Shown in pieces: positions 26,544 to 36,610 of a stretch of 64,000 nucleotides of DNA. This DNA comes from Bacillus wiedmannii (GTDB lineage: Bacteria > Bacillota > Bacilli > Bacillales > Bacillaceae_G), in assembly GCF_001583695.1 (NCBI RefSeq), contig NZ_LOBC01000016.1:1-64000 (forward strand). Direction: 5' to 3'. The position numbers and the translations under genes are program-made. Numbering within the stretch: position 1 is the stretch's first letter; every line of letters begins with the position of its first letter. Under the pieces are notes generated by a model. The model made no database searches. It was given only the letters and a program-made list of their open reading frames with translations, and was not told where the DNA came from.

Positions 26544-27782
26544 ATGAATGCTGAAATTATTGCGGTTGGAACTGAATTATTACTTGGACAAATTGCAAAT
26601 ACAAATGCCCAGTTTTTATCTGAAAAGTTAGCTTCAATCGGAATTAATGTGTACTACCATACTGTAGTTGGAGATAATAACAAGCGATTACAGCAGGCGA
26701 TTGAAGTTGCGGAAGAACGTGCTGACATACTTATTTTCACAGGTGGATTAGGCCCGACAAAAGATGATTTGACGAAAGAAACGATATCTTCTAGGTTGGG
26801 TGAAGAGCTTGTATATGATGAAAAGGCATTAGCATCGATAAGCGAGTACTTTAAGCGTACAGGTCGGGAGTTCACAGAGAATAATAAAAAGCAAGCGCTC
26901 GTTTTGAATGGAGCAACTGTATTTGCGAATGATCACGGCATGGCACCTGGTATGGGGCTAAATAAGAACAGGAAAGTTTATATTTTATTACCAGGACCAC
27001 CGAAAGAGATGAAGCCGATGTATATAAGTTATGTAGAGCCTTTTTTACGTAACTTTACAACAGGAGAAAACATTTATTCTCGTGTGCTTCGCTTTTTCGG
27101 GATTGGGGAATCTCAATTAGAAGTGAAAGTTCAAGATTTAATTGATGGACAAACGAACCCGACAATCGCCCCCCTTGCGAATGATGGAGAAGTGACACTA
27201 CGTTTAACTGCCAAACATCAAAATGCTGATGAAGCTGCGAAACGAATTCAGCATATGGAAGATTTGATTTTAGAAAGAGTAGGAAAATTTTTCTACGGGT
27301 ATGATCAAGAGTTTCTGCATGATAAGGCGATAGAGTTATTGAAGAAAAAAGGATTAACTTTAGCGTGTGCAGAAAGTTTAACCGGTGGTCTCTTTGGCAA
27401 TCAAGTAACAGAAAGTGCTGGTGTGTCTTCAGTATTTAAAGGCGGTGTCATTTGTTATCATAATGATGTGAAGCAACATGTTTTACATGTACCTGCGGAA
27501 GTGTTGTCTACTGATGGTGCAGTTAGTAAAGAATGTGCTCGTTATCTTGCTGAAAATGTTAAGGGCTTATTAAAAGCGGATATCGGAATTAGTTTCACTG
27601 GGGTAGCAGGACCGGATGCTTCAGAACATAAAGAGCCGGGAACAGTATTCGTTGGATTGGCGATTAAGGATAAACCAACTGTAGTCTTTCCTCTTATTTT
27701 AAGTGGAAGTCGTCAACAAATTAGGGAACGTTCGGTGAAATATGGATTTTATCATTTATATAAAAAGCTAGAAGAGATATAA
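26544..27782 (+). CDS. cinA: CinA: NMN deamidase / competence-damage protein
   Basis: The 412-residue protein joins an N-terminal MoaB/MogA-like pyrophosphatase domain ([27 protein letters not shown]) to a C-terminal nicotinamide mononucleotide amidohydrolase domain ([12 protein letters not shown] from about 275). In Bacillus and streptococci cinA lies directly upstream of recA and may be cotranscribed with it. Here a terminator overlaps its stop and recA has its own SOS promoter, so read-through would be limited. GGGGGAATTGGG precedes the ATG. Confidence 0.93.
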   Translation: MNAEIIAVGTELLLGQIANTNAQFLSEKLASIGINVYYHTVVGDNNKRLQQAIEVAEERADILIFTGGLGPTKDDLTKETISSRLGEELVYDEKALASISEYFKRTGREFTENNKKQALVLNGATVFANDHGMAPGMGLNKNRKVYILLPGPPKEMKPMYISYVEPFLRNFTTGENIYSRVLRFFGIGESQLEVKVQDLIDGQTNPTIAPLANDGEVTLRLTAKHQNADEAAKRIQHMEDLILERVGKFFYGYDQEFLHDKAIELLKKKGLTLACAESLTGGLFGNQVTESAGVSSVFKGGVICYHNDVKQHVLHVPAEVLSTDGAVSKECARYLAENVKGLLKADIGISFTGVAGPDASEHKEPGTVFVGLAIKDKPTVVFPLILSGSRQQIRERSVKYGFYHLYKKLEEI

Positions 27783-27801
27783 GTTTCTTCTAGCTTTTTT
27801 T
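27762..27801 (+). terminator. Terminator overlapping the cinA stop codon
   Basis: AAAAAGCTAGAAGA (27762-27775) pairs with TCTTCTAGCTTTTT, with the cinA stop in the loop. Confidence 0.85.
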
Positions 27802-27841
27802 ATGGTTAAACTCATTTTTATTTAATGGAAAATAAAAAAAT

Positions 27842-27855
27842 CGAATAAATGTTCG
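27842..27855 (+). promoter_or_regulatory. SOS (LexA/DinR) box of recA
   Basis: CGAATAAATGTTCG matches the Bacillus LexA consensus CGAACRNRYGTTCG with one change. It lies just upstream of the -35, where LexA would block the promoter. Confidence 0.85.
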
Positions 27856-27861
27856 ATTTTG

Positions 27862-27891
27862 TTGGCAAATTGAATTGAAAATAGGTATAAT
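27862..27891 (+). promoter_or_regulatory. recA promoter
   Basis: TTGGCA (27862-27867), an 18-nt spacer and TATAAT (27886-27891), 34 nt before the ATG. Confidence 0.75.
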
Positions 27892-27924
27892 AAGATTAGC
27901 AATTCAGTTAAGGAGGAATTTTGA

Positions 27925-28956
27925 ATGAGTGATCGTCAAGCGGCGTTAGATATGGCGTTAAAACAAATAGAGAAGCAATTCGGTAAAGGTTCAATTATGA
28001 AATTAGGAGAACAAGCGGAGCGTAGAATTTCTACAATTTCAAGTGGTTCTTTAGCACTTGATGTGGCATTAGGGGTAGGCGGCTACCCACGTGGTCGTAT
28101 TATCGAAATTTATGGACCAGAAAGTTCAGGTAAAACAACAGTTTCATTACACGCAATCGCGGAAGTACAGCGTCAAGGTGGACAAGCAGCGTTTATTGAT
28201 GCGGAGCATGCAATGGATCCTGTATATGCACAAAAATTAGGCGTTAACATAGATGAATTACTATTATCACAACCTGATACAGGGGAGCAAGGACTAGAAA
28301 TCGCAGAAGCACTTGTACGAAGTGGCGCGGTTGATATTATCGTAATTGACTCTGTAGCAGCTCTTGTACCGAAAGCTGAGATTGAAGGAGACATGGGTGA
28401 CTCACACGTAGGTCTACAAGCTCGTTTAATGTCTCAAGCACTTCGTAAGCTGTCAGGTGCAATCAATAAATCAAAAACAATCGCAATCTTTATTAACCAA
28501 ATTCGTGAAAAAGTTGGGGTTATGTTCGGGAATCCAGAAACAACTCCAGGTGGTCGTGCGTTGAAATTCTATTCAACAGTTCGTCTTGAAGTACGTCGTG
28601 CGGAGCAATTAAAGCAAGGTAATGACATTGTTGGTAATAAAACGAAAGTAAAAGTAGTTAAAAATAAAGTAGCACCACCATTCCGTGTTGCTGAAGTTGA
28701 TATTATGTACGGAGAAGGTATTTCAAGAGAAGGTGAAATCTTAGATATGGCTTCTGAACTTGATATCGTTCAAAAGAGTGGTGCTTGGTACTCTTATAAT
28801 GAAGAGCGTTTAGGACAAGGTCGTGAAAATTCGAAGCAATTCTTAAAAGAGAATACGGATTTAAGAGAGGAAATTGCCTTCTTTGTTCGTGATCATCACG
28901 GAATTGGTGAAGACTCTGGTGTGGAAGACACGGAAGATTCAAATCTTCAAGATTAA
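27925..28956 (+). CDS. recA: Recombinase RecA
   Basis: The 343-residue protein forms filaments on single-stranded DNA, drives strand exchange and triggers LexA self-cleavage. Walker [10 protein letters not shown] is at 64-72. [21 protein letters not shown] and [14 protein letters not shown] mark the core, and the acidic tail ends the protein. AAGGAGGAATTTTG is the ribosome site. No intein or insertion is present. Confidence 0.98.
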   Translation: MSDRQAALDMALKQIEKQFGKGSIMKLGEQAERRISTISSGSLALDVALGVGGYPRGRIIEIYGPESSGKTTVSLHAIAEVQRQGGQAAFIDAEHAMDPVYAQKLGVNIDELLLSQPDTGEQGLEIAEALVRSGAVDIIVIDSVAALVPKAEIEGDMGDSHVGLQARLMSQALRKLSGAINKSKTIAIFINQIREKVGVMFGNPETTPGGRALKFYSTVRLEVRRAEQLKQGNDIVGNKTKVKVVKNKVAPPFRVAEVDIMYGEGISREGEILDMASELDIVQKSGAWYSYNEERLGQGRENSKQFLKENTDLREEIAFFVRDHHGIGEDSGVEDTEDSNLQD

Positions 28957-28990
28957 AAATAAAAGACACGGTCCCGTGTCTTTTATTTTT
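28955..28990 (+). terminator. Terminator of recA
   Basis: AAAAATAAAAGACACG and its complement form a 16-bp stem with a 4-nt loop and U-rich tail. Confidence 0.9.
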
Positions 28991-29189
28991 AATTATTATG
29001 AAAGCGTTGTATATCGTTGGAAATAAAATATTTAATTTAACTAAAAGGCTATGTATAAAGAGGGGTATATGCATGTTTTGTATGCATAAACTGGAATTTA
29101 CTAAGGTTTTCCAGGATAATATGCTGTCTGCTTTTTAAATTCATATATGAATTAGGGCTGAAGGTAAAGAAAGTAAAAGTAGACAACGC
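28991..29189. other. Intergenic region between recA and rny, no gene seen
   Basis: Together with the rny leader this is a gap of about 480 bases. I see no gene in it on either strand; pbpX, found here in B. subtilis, is absent. Confidence 0.5.
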
Positions 29190-29218
29190 TTGACAATGAA
29201 AATTGCGATAGATACAAT
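29190..29218 (+). promoter_or_regulatory. Sigma-A promoter of rny
   Basis: Perfect TTGACA (29190-29195), a 17-nt spacer and TACAAT (29213-29218). Initiation here leaves a leader of about 210 nt before the RNase Y start. Confidence 0.8.
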
Positions 29219-29436
29219 GAGAATGTATATTTTTTCTTATATACGAAACACTCTTCTCAAGAAGAGAAGTAATATTCGGAGTAAGACTTAAATCTTGCCG
29301 AAATAATAATATGACATTTTAATTGTGAAATGAAGAAAGTCCCTTAAAAAAGTGGGGCGACGGTCTTTGCTGTATGTTGGTATTCAATGTACATGCCGAC
29401 AGTCTTTTTTCATTCATAGCAAGGGGAGGTGAAATC

Positions 29437-31002
29437 ATGAGTAGTACTACAGTTTGGATACTCATCTCCATTTTGCTTGCAACAGTCGGTGCAGTTGTTG
29501 GCTTTTTTGTTCGAAAGTCTATTGCTGAAGCGAAGATTAATGGTGCAGCTAATGAAGCGAAACGTATTATAGACGAAGCGAATCGTGAGGCTGAAGCACT
29601 TAAGAAAGAAGCGCTTTTAGAAGCAAAGGATGAAATTCATACACTTCGTACAGAAGCTGAATTAGAAATTCGTGACCGTAGAAGCGAATTACAAAAACAA
29701 GAAAATCGTTTAATGCAAAAAGAAGAGAACCTTGATCGTAAAGACGAAACGCTCGATAAACGCGAGCGACAGTTAGAAAAGAAAGAGGATTCTCTTGTAG
29801 CGAGACAACAACAGATTGAAGAGTTGGAAAGCAAAGTGGGAGAGTTAGTTCAAAAGCAACAAACAGAATTAGAGCGCATTTCCAATCTGACACGCGAACA
29901 AGCGAAAGCAATTATTCTTGGTAAAGTAGAAAGTGAAGTTTCTCATGAAATTGCCGTAATGGTAAAAGAAAGTGAAGTTCGTGCGAAAGAAGAAGCGGAT
30001 AAGAAAGCAAAAGAAATCTTATCTCTTGCAATGCAAAGATGTGCAGCTGATCATGTTGCTGAAACAACCGTTTCGGTTGTAAATCTTCCAAATGACGAAA
30101 TGAAGGGACGTATTATCGGACGTGAAGGTCGAAATATTCGTACGTTAGAAACGTTAACAGGTATTGACCTTATTATCGATGATACACCAGAAGCGGTTAT
30201 CCTTTCTGGATTCGACCCAATTCGTCGTGAAACAGCTCGTATCGCTCTTGATAAACTAGTACAGGACGGACGTATTCATCCAGCGCGTATTGAAGAGATG
30301 GTCGAAAAATCAAGACGTGAAGTGGACGAGTATATTCGCGAAGTCGGAGAGCAAACAACGTTTGAAGTGGGTGTTCACGGATTACATCCAGATTTAATTA
30401 AGATTTTAGGTCGTTTAAAATACCGTACAAGTTACGGACAAAACGTCTTAAAACACTCTATGGAAGTTGCATATTTAACTGGACTTATGGCAGCGGAGCT
30501 TGGTGAGGATGAAAAACTAGCAAGACGTGCTGGTCTATTACATGATATCGGTAAAGCAATTGATCATGAAGTAGAAGGTAGCCACGTTGAAATTGGTGTC
30601 GAACTCGCAACGAAGTATAAAGAGCATCCTGTAGTTATAAACAGTATTGCATCTCACCATGGGGACACAGAACCAACTTCTATCATTGCAGTTTTAGTTG
30701 CAGCAGCAGATGCATTATCAGCTGCAAGACCTGGAGCTCGTAGTGAAACACTTGAGAACTATATTCGTCGTCTTGAAAAGTTGGAAGAGATTTCAGAGTC
30801 TTATGAAGGCGTAGAAAAATCTTTCGCAATTCAAGCAGGACGAGAAGTTCGTATTCTGGTAAAACCAGATACAATTGATGATTTAGAAGCTCATCGTTTA
30901 GCTCGTGATATTCGAAAACGTATTGAGAATGAACTGGATTATCCAGGACATATTAAAGTAACTGTTATTCGTGAAACACGTGCAGTGGAATACGCAAAAT
31001 AA
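29437..31002 (+). CDS. rny: Ribonuclease Y
   Basis: The 521-residue membrane-anchored endonuclease starts bulk mRNA decay. A single N-terminal membrane helix (about 5-25) is followed by a long coiled coil (30-200). Then come a KH domain ([15 protein letters not shown]) and an HD domain with the metal pair in [13 protein letters not shown] 29437 with AAGGGGAGGTG ahead is the real start; an ATG 63 bases upstream lacks a site. RicA, a partner that directs RNase Y, is encoded further right in this window. Confidence 0.96.
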   Translation: MSSTTVWILISILLATVGAVVGFFVRKSIAEAKINGAANEAKRIIDEANREAEALKKEALLEAKDEIHTLRTEAELEIRDRRSELQKQENRLMQKEENLDRKDETLDKRERQLEKKEDSLVARQQQIEELESKVGELVQKQQTELERISNLTREQAKAIILGKVESEVSHEIAVMVKESEVRAKEEADKKAKEILSLAMQRCAADHVAETTVSVVNLPNDEMKGRIIGREGRNIRTLETLTGIDLIIDDTPEAVILSGFDPIRRETARIALDKLVQDGRIHPARIEEMVEKSRREVDEYIREVGEQTTFEVGVHGLHPDLIKILGRLKYRTSYGQNVLKHSMEVAYLTGLMAAELGEDEKLARRAGLLHDIGKAIDHEVEGSHVEIGVELATKYKEHPVVINSIASHHGDTEPTSIIAVLVAAADALSAARPGARSETLENYIRRLEKLEEISESYEGVEKSFAIQAGREVRILVKPDTIDDLEAHRLARDIRKRIENELDYPGHIKVTVIRETRAVEYAK

Positions 31003-31029
31003 AGTGGTGAAACACCACTTTATTTTTTT
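30997..31029 (+). terminator. Terminator of rny
   Basis: AAATAAAGTGGTG with its complement across AAA, then T7. Confidence 0.9.
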
Positions 31030-31156
31030 GTGTTGGAATTGGTTAAAATAAAGGGAATTAGTATACAAGTGAAACGAACTTATAATAAATATATTGTAAG
31101 GAAATCACTTGAAGCTATAGTAATAAAAAATGTAGTACATAGGAAGGGTAAGACAT

Positions 31157-31951
31157 ATGAGAATATTATTTGTTGGGGATGTAGTAGGATCTCCTGGTAG
31201 AGGTATGATTCAACAATACGTACCGGCATTAAAGAAGAAATATACACCTACAGTAACCATTATTAATGGAGAAAATGCAGCAGGTGGACGTGGAATTACG
31301 GAAAAAATATATCGAAACTTTTTAGAATGCGGGGCACAAGCGGTTACACTTGGAAACCACGCTTGGGATAACCGTGAAGTATTTGAATTTATTGATGACG
31401 CAAAATATCTTGCAAGACCAGCTAACTTCCCAGAAGGAACTCCAGGAAAAGGACTTATCTTTGTGAACTGCAATGGAACAGAAGTTGCAGTTATTAACTT
31501 ACAAGGACGTACATTCCTTCCTCCAATTGATTGTCCATTCCGTAAAGTGGATGAATTAATTAACATTGCAAAAAAACGTACGAATATTATCTTTATTGAT
31601 TTTCATGCGGAAACTACAAGTGAAAAACAAGCGTTAGGTTGGTATGTAGATGGTCGTGCTACAGCAGTAGTGGGTACACATACACATGTTCCTACAGCAG
31701 ATAATCGTATTTTACCAAGCGGAACTGCATATATCACAGATGTTGGTATGACAGGTCCTTACGATGGGATTTTAGGTATGGATCGAGAAGCGGTATTGAA
31801 GAAGTTTTTAACAAACTTACCAGTACGATTTGAAGTGACAAGTGGTAGAACACAATTAAGTGCAGTGCTAGTTGATGTGGATCCTAATACAGGAAAAGCT
31901 AAGAAAATCCAGCGTATCTTAATTAATGATGATCAGCCATTTTTTGAGTAA
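31157..31951 (+). CDS. ymdB: Metallophosphoesterase YmdB
   Basis: The 264-residue enzyme of the YmdB/TIGR00282 family hydrolyses 2',3'-cyclic nucleotides. The metal ligands are visible in FVGDVVGSPG, INGENAAGGRG, TLGNHAWDN, FHAETTSEK and GTHTHVPTAD. In B. subtilis YmdB affects biofilm, motility and nanotube phenotypes, and it is encoded right after rny as here. AGGAAGGG precedes the ATG. It ends 149 nt before spoVS, which has its own sporulation promoter. Confidence 0.93.
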   Translation: MRILFVGDVVGSPGRGMIQQYVPALKKKYTPTVTIINGENAAGGRGITEKIYRNFLECGAQAVTLGNHAWDNREVFEFIDDAKYLARPANFPEGTPGKGLIFVNCNGTEVAVINLQGRTFLPPIDCPFRKVDELINIAKKRTNIIFIDFHAETTSEKQALGWYVDGRATAVVGTHTHVPTADNRILPSGTAYITDVGMTGPYDGILGMDREAVLKKFLTNLPVRFEVTSGRTQLSAVLVDVDPNTGKAKKIQRILINDDQPFFE

Positions 31952-32014
31952 TTTCTGGATAAGATTTAGAAAAGTTATTATTTTTTAATTTTTTAGAAAA
32001 ATTACAGAAATTTA

Positions 32015-32042
32015 GCAGGAATACGCGTCATTCCTCGTGAAT
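32015..32042 (+). promoter_or_regulatory. Sigma-H promoter of spoVS
   Basis: GCAGGAATA (-35, 32015-32023), a 14-nt spacer and TGAAT (-10, 32038-32042) fit the Bacillus sigma-H consensus RWAGGAXXT-N14-HGAAT with two mismatches. spoVS is a known sigma-H gene. Confidence 0.75.
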
Positions 32043-32100
32043 ATAAGTTAAAGTGAAATAATTGCTAATACTTTTTATAGAAACGAGGAGGAAACGCGGA

Positions 32101-32361
32101 ATGGAAATATTAAAAGTTAAAGCAACGTCGGTCCCTAATTCTGTAGCTGGTGCACTTGCAGGTGTTATTCGCGAACGCGGAACAGCAGAAATTCAAGCCA
32201 TTGGTGCAGGTGCATTGAACCAAGCGGTAAAGGCAGTAGCAATTGCAAGAGGATTTGTAGCGCCTAGTGGTTTAGACCTGATTTGTATCCCAGCGTTCAC
32301 AGATATTATGATTGATGGGGAAGAGCGTACAGCAATAAAATTAATTGTAGAACCTCGTTAA
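32101..32361 (+). CDS. spoVS: Stage V sporulation protein S
   Basis: The 86-residue Alba-like protein is among the most conserved Bacillus sporulation proteins and is needed past stage V. The sequence runs from MEILKVKATSVPNSVAGALAG to IKLIVEPR without changes that I can notice. The start at 32101 has GAGGAGG upstream; an earlier ATG at 32062 lacks a site. It is a single-gene unit with its own promoter and terminator. Confidence 0.97.
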   Translation: MEILKVKATSVPNSVAGALAGVIRERGTAEIQAIGAGALNQAVKAVAIARGFVAPSGLDLICIPAFTDIMIDGEERTAIKLIVEPR

Positions 32362-32365
32362 GTTT

Positions 32366-32402
32366 AAACAACCTGTTTGCAGTATGCAAACAGGTTGTTT
32401 TT
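32366..32402 (+). terminator. Terminator of spoVS
   Basis: AAACAACCTGTTTGCA pairs perfectly across GTA with 32385-32400. Confidence 0.9.
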
Positions 32403-32419
32403 ATAATGGAGGAATGGAA

Positions 32420-33343
32420 ATGAAAATTTTTGATGCTCATTGTGATGTACTCTTTCGATTATGGAGTGCACAGGGGAAAAAGGATTTTAAAAACGATCCG
32501 CAATTACATATTACATTTGAACAGTTAAAGAAAAGAAAAGGAAGTATACAATGTTTTGCTATATATGTGCCAGAAACGGTGCTATATGAAAAACGATTTG
32601 AAGTGGCATTACAAATGGTAGATATTTTTTATAATGAAATTTTATCATTACCGGGTGTAAAGTTTATTCAGACAAAAGATGATATTAACATGTTAAAACA
32701 GGACGAGATTGGAGCGATATTAACACTAGAAGGATGCGAAGCAATTGGAAAAGATGCAATGAAATTACGGTTGTTTTATCGTCTAGGAGTACGTTCTTTT
32801 GGACTAACATGGAATTATGCCAATTTATTAGCTGATGGTGCGCTAGAGACACGTGGGGCGGGTTTAACGACCTTTGGTAAACATGTTGTACAAGAACTTA
32901 ATACGTTACATGTATGGACCGATGTGTCGCATCTGAATGAAAGAAGCTTTTGGGATGTGATAGAAATTGCAAAAAATCCTATTGCCTCCCATTCAAATTG
33001 TACGAAACTTTGTCAGCACCCACGTAATTTAAACGATGAACAACTTAGAGCTCTTATAAAGCGAAATAGCATGATCGGTGTTACTTTCGTACCACAGTTT
33101 CTAATAAGTGAAAAACAAGCGAATATAGCAGATATAGTAAAACATATCGAATATATTTGTTCATTAGGTGGAGAGAACAATATAGGGTTTGGTTCGGATT
33201 TTGATGGGATATTAGAAACAGTTGTAAATGTATCAGCGTATGGAGAATATGAAAATGTAATTAATGAGCTTTGTAAACACTATGCTGCATCTACTGTAGA
33301 GCGATTTTTATATGATAATTTTGTTGAACATATAAGCTTTTAA
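32420..33343 (+). CDS. Membrane dipeptidase (peptidase M19)
   Basis: The 307-residue metallopeptidase has the M19 zinc ligands in FDAHCD near the start, an LEGCEAIG segment, DVSHLNE and SHSNCT, and the late GFGSDFDGI. These enzymes cleave dipeptides, often with a D-residue at the end, and may recycle wall peptides. The start at 32420 is chosen, with TGGAGG about 7 nt ahead. B. subtilis has tdh and kbl after spoVS, so this gene marks a difference between the two backbones. Confidence 0.88.
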   Translation: MKIFDAHCDVLFRLWSAQGKKDFKNDPQLHITFEQLKKRKGSIQCFAIYVPETVLYEKRFEVALQMVDIFYNEILSLPGVKFIQTKDDINMLKQDEIGAILTLEGCEAIGKDAMKLRLFYRLGVRSFGLTWNYANLLADGALETRGAGLTTFGKHVVQELNTLHVWTDVSHLNERSFWDVIEIAKNPIASHSNCTKLCQHPRNLNDEQLRALIKRNSMIGVTFVPQFLISEKQANIADIVKHIEYICSLGGENNIGFGSDFDGILETVVNVSAYGEYENVINELCKHYAASTVERFLYDNFVEHISF

Positions 33344-33570
33344 GATTTTCGTTTTAAAAATCCAGAAAAATTAGAATTAATTCATTTGATATTATTGCTT
33401 TTTTTAAGACCTAATACTAGAATGAAAAACAAAATAGCTTTATACTAAAGATTCAGGGAAATCAGAAGAGGCATAATTTGCGTCCGTTGTAGTTTATTTG
33501 TATAAAAAATGCTAAACTATTACTGTAAAAAAATACACTACAATGAATGCAGCCAAAAGGGGTGTAGGAG

Positions 33571-35328
33571 ATGATTAGTCAACTTTCATGGAAAGTTGGA
33601 GGCCAACAAGGTGAAGGAATTGAAAGTACAGGAGAAATCTTCTGTATTGCATTAAACCGATTAGGATATTACCTATACGGTTACCGCCACTTCTCATCAC
33701 GTATTAAAGGCGGCCATACAAATAATAAAATTCGTGTAAGTACAACAGAAGTACGCGCGATCTCAGATGATTTAGATATTTTGATTGCTTTTGATCAAGA
33801 AACAATTGATTTTAACTTCCACGAACTACGTCCAGGTGGAATTGTAGTTGCGGATGCGAAATTTAATCCAACAATACCTGATAATACAGATGTAAATCTA
33901 TATGTGATACCGTTTACAGATATTGCTTCAGAATTAGGTACATCATTAATGAAAAACATGGTTGCTGTTGGGGCATCAAGTGCGGTATTAGGATTAGATG
34001 AAACAGCTTATTTAAATGTTGTTGAAGAGATCTTTGGTCGTAAAGGAGAGCAAGTCGTTCAAAAGAATATGGACGCAATTAAACGTGGCTCTCAATATAT
34101 GAAAGAGTTGCTAGGTGAGAAAGTTAACATGATGCAGCTTGAAAAAGCTGATGGTAAGAAACGCATGTTTATGATTGGAAACGATGCAATCGCATTTGGT
34201 GCGGTAGCTGGTGGTGCTCGCTTTATGTCTGCATATCCAATTACACCTGCATCTGAAATTATGGAATACTTAATTAAAAAATTACCAAAAGTTGGCGGAA
34301 CAGTAATCCAAACTGAGGATGAAATTGCAGCTTGTACAATGGCAATCGGTGCAAACTATGCTGGTGTTCGTACATTAACTGCATCTGCTGGTCCAGGTCT
34401 ATCTTTAATGATGGAAGCGATTGGTTTAGCGGGGATTACAGAAACACCATTAGTAATTGTTGATACACAACGTGGTGGTCCAAGTACAGGATTACCAACG
34501 AAACAAGAGCAGTCGGATTTAATGGCGATGATTTACGGTACGCACGGTGAGATTCCAAAAATCGTAATGGCGCCAAGTACAGTTGAAGAAGCTTTCTATG
34601 ATATTGTAGAAGCATTTAACCTAGCTGAAGAATATCAAGTACCTGTTATTTTCTTAACGGATTTACAGCTTTCTCTAGGAAAACAAACTGTAGAACCGCT
34701 TACGTTAGATAAAGTGGAAATTCGTCGCGGCAAGCTTGATTTAGAAGCGGAATTACCAGAACGTGAAAATAAAGCATACTTCAAGCGTTATGAAGTAACC
34801 GAAGATGGCGTTTCACCACGTGTTTTACCTGGTATGAAAAATGGTGTTCACCATGTTACAGGTGTAGAACATGATGAAACTGGTAAACCATCTGAATCAG
34901 CAATAAACCGTAAAGATCAAATGGACAAACGTTTCCGTAAAATGGAGAACTTGAAGTTTAACACCCCTGTCTATAAAAATGTTAAGCATAAAGATGCGGA
35001 CGTATTGCTTGTTGGGTTTAACTCAACTCGTGGTGCAATCGAAGAGGCAATGGAGCGCTTAGAACAAGAGGGTATGAAAGTAAACCATGCTCATGTACGT
35101 TTAGTTCACCCGTTCCCAACAGCTGAAATCGATCCACTTGTGAAAAATGCGAAGCGTGTTGTAGTGGTAGAAAACAACGCAACAGGTCAGCTTGCTAACA
35201 TTATGAAAATGAATCTTGGTAACGGTGAGAAAATTTCTAGTCTTTTAAAATATGATGGGAACCCATTCTTGCCGAAAGAGATTTACAACGAATGCAAAAA
35301 AGGGGTTGTATTAAATGGCAACATTTAA
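33571..35328 (+). CDS. korA: 2-oxoacid:ferredoxin oxidoreductase, alpha (fused gamma-alpha)
   Basis: The 585-residue subunit fuses a gamma-like domain (about 1-180; WKVGGQQGEGIESTG) to the pyruvate/2-oxoglutarate ferredoxin oxidoreductase alpha domain (ITPASEIMEYL, TASAGPGLSLMMEA). With the next gene it oxidises 2-oxoacids, probably 2-oxoglutarate, to acyl-CoA and CO2, passing electrons to ferredoxin. It overlaps korB by 14 nt. The enzyme class is oxygen-sensitive in anaerobes but occurs in aerobic bacilli and actinobacteria. Substrate assignment is by family. Confidence 0.88.
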   Translation: MISQLSWKVGGQQGEGIESTGEIFCIALNRLGYYLYGYRHFSSRIKGGHTNNKIRVSTTEVRAISDDLDILIAFDQETIDFNFHELRPGGIVVADAKFNPTIPDNTDVNLYVIPFTDIASELGTSLMKNMVAVGASSAVLGLDETAYLNVVEEIFGRKGEQVVQKNMDAIKRGSQYMKELLGEKVNMMQLEKADGKKRMFMIGNDAIAFGAVAGGARFMSAYPITPASEIMEYLIKKLPKVGGTVIQTEDEIAACTMAIGANYAGVRTLTASAGPGLSLMMEAIGLAGITETPLVIVDTQRGGPSTGLPTKQEQSDLMAMIYGTHGEIPKIVMAPSTVEEAFYDIVEAFNLAEEYQVPVIFLTDLQLSLGKQTVEPLTLDKVEIRRGKLDLEAELPERENKAYFKRYEVTEDGVSPRVLPGMKNGVHHVTGVEHDETGKPSESAINRKDQMDKRFRKMENLKFNTPVYKNVKHKDADVLLVGFNSTRGAIEEAMERLEQEGMKVNHAHVRLVHPFPTAEIDPLVKNAKRVVVVENNATGQLANIMKMNLGNGEKISSLLKYDGNPFLPKEIYNECKKGVVLNGNI

Positions 35329-36181
35329 GGACTTTCGTAACAGCGTAAAACCAAACTGGTGCCCAGGTTGCGGAGACTTCTCGGTGCAAGCTGCAATTCA
35401 ACGTGCGGCAGCTAACGTTGGTTTAAATCCAGATGAACTTGCTGTTATCTCCGGTATCGGCTGTTCAGGTCGTATTTCAGGTTATATTAATTCATATGGT
35501 GTGCATAGTATTCATGGTCGTGCCCTTCCAATTGCACAAGGTGTGAAAATGGCAAATCGTGATTTAACAGTTATCGCATCAGGTGGTGACGGTGATGGAT
35601 TTGCGATTGGTATGGGACATACAATCCATTCTATTCGTCGTAACATCGACATTACTTACATCGTAATGGATAACCAAATTTACGGATTAACAAAAGGGCA
35701 AACTTCACCGCGTAGTGAAGCTGGATTTAAAACGAAAAGCACACCACAAGGTTCAATTGAACCGTCACTAAATGTTATGGAAATGGCTTTAACAGCTGGT
35801 GCTACATTTGTGGCGCAAAGCTTTTCAAGTGATTTAAAAGAACTAACACAAATTATTGAAGCTGGTATTAACCATAAAGGATTTTCATTAATTAACGTAT
35901 ACAGCCCATGTGTTACTTACAATAAAGTAAATACTTACGATTGGTTTAAAGAGAATTTAACAAAACTAAGTACAGTAGAGGGATATGATCCATCTAATCG
36001 CATGATGGCTATGCAAATGTTAATGGAAAATAACGGATTAGTAACAGGTTTAATATATCAAAATACAGCGCAACCTTCGTACCAAGAACTTGTAAAAGGC
36101 TATAGTGAGAAGCCTTTAGTGCAAGCTGATTTAAATATGGATCAGAAAATGTTTGATGAACTCGTAGCTGAATTTATGTAA
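35315..36181 (+). CDS. korB: 2-oxoacid:ferredoxin oxidoreductase, beta
   Basis: The 288-residue subunit binds thiamine diphosphate (GDGDGFAIGMGH ... MDNQIYGLTKGQ) and has the Cys pair of WCPGCGDFS for the iron-sulfur cluster. Its start is inside the 3' end of korA, typical for tight stoichiometry. No ferredoxin or delta subunit is encoded nearby, so the acceptor must be elsewhere. A terminator follows. Confidence 0.9.
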   Translation: MATFKDFRNSVKPNWCPGCGDFSVQAAIQRAAANVGLNPDELAVISGIGCSGRISGYINSYGVHSIHGRALPIAQGVKMANRDLTVIASGGDGDGFAIGMGHTIHSIRRNIDITYIVMDNQIYGLTKGQTSPRSEAGFKTKSTPQGSIEPSLNVMEMALTAGATFVAQSFSSDLKELTQIIEAGINHKGFSLINVYSPCVTYNKVNTYDWFKENLTKLSTVEGYDPSNRMMAMQMLMENNGLVTGLIYQNTAQPSYQELVKGYSEKPLVQADLNMDQKMFDELVAEFM

Positions 36182-36193
36182 TGTAAGAAGAGG

Positions 36194-36219
36194 AGGTTGC
36201 CATTTGGTAACCTTTTTTT
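36194..36219 (+). terminator. Terminator of korAB
   Basis: AGGTTGCC-ATTT-GGTAACCT (one G-U) with T7. Confidence 0.85.
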
Positions 36220-36594
36220 ATGAGTAAAAAATATAGGATAGTCTTATTTACTTAGAAAATTCAGAATGGTAAAATAATATATAAATCGTTGTATGAAAAT
36301 GGCGAGTTCATTGCTGATGAAATGTAAGATCAGACAGAGCCTCTTTCTTGTTAAAATTGGCGCAACGCTTCATACTATGGTAATGTTTATAGGGATAAAG
36401 CAATATGCTTTTGGATAGGACAAAAAGAAGTATGAAAAGGGAATGTCTATTTGTGTGGGGAAGACTTCATTCTTATGAATGATTAGATTGATTACTCAAG
36501 TTTCAAAGGACAAGTTATCTCTCAAGCTATCTAACCATTTTTGAGGTGAGTCAAAGCGCATTAAAATGGACTATAGAGTGTGTATAGTTAAGGG
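36220..36594. other. Intergenic region before miaB, no gene seen
   Basis: About 390 bases with no gene I can support. It must carry the miaB-ricA promoter; no clear -35/-10 pair was found. Confidence 0.4.
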
Positions 36595-36610
36595 TGAAAG
36601 GAGATTACCA

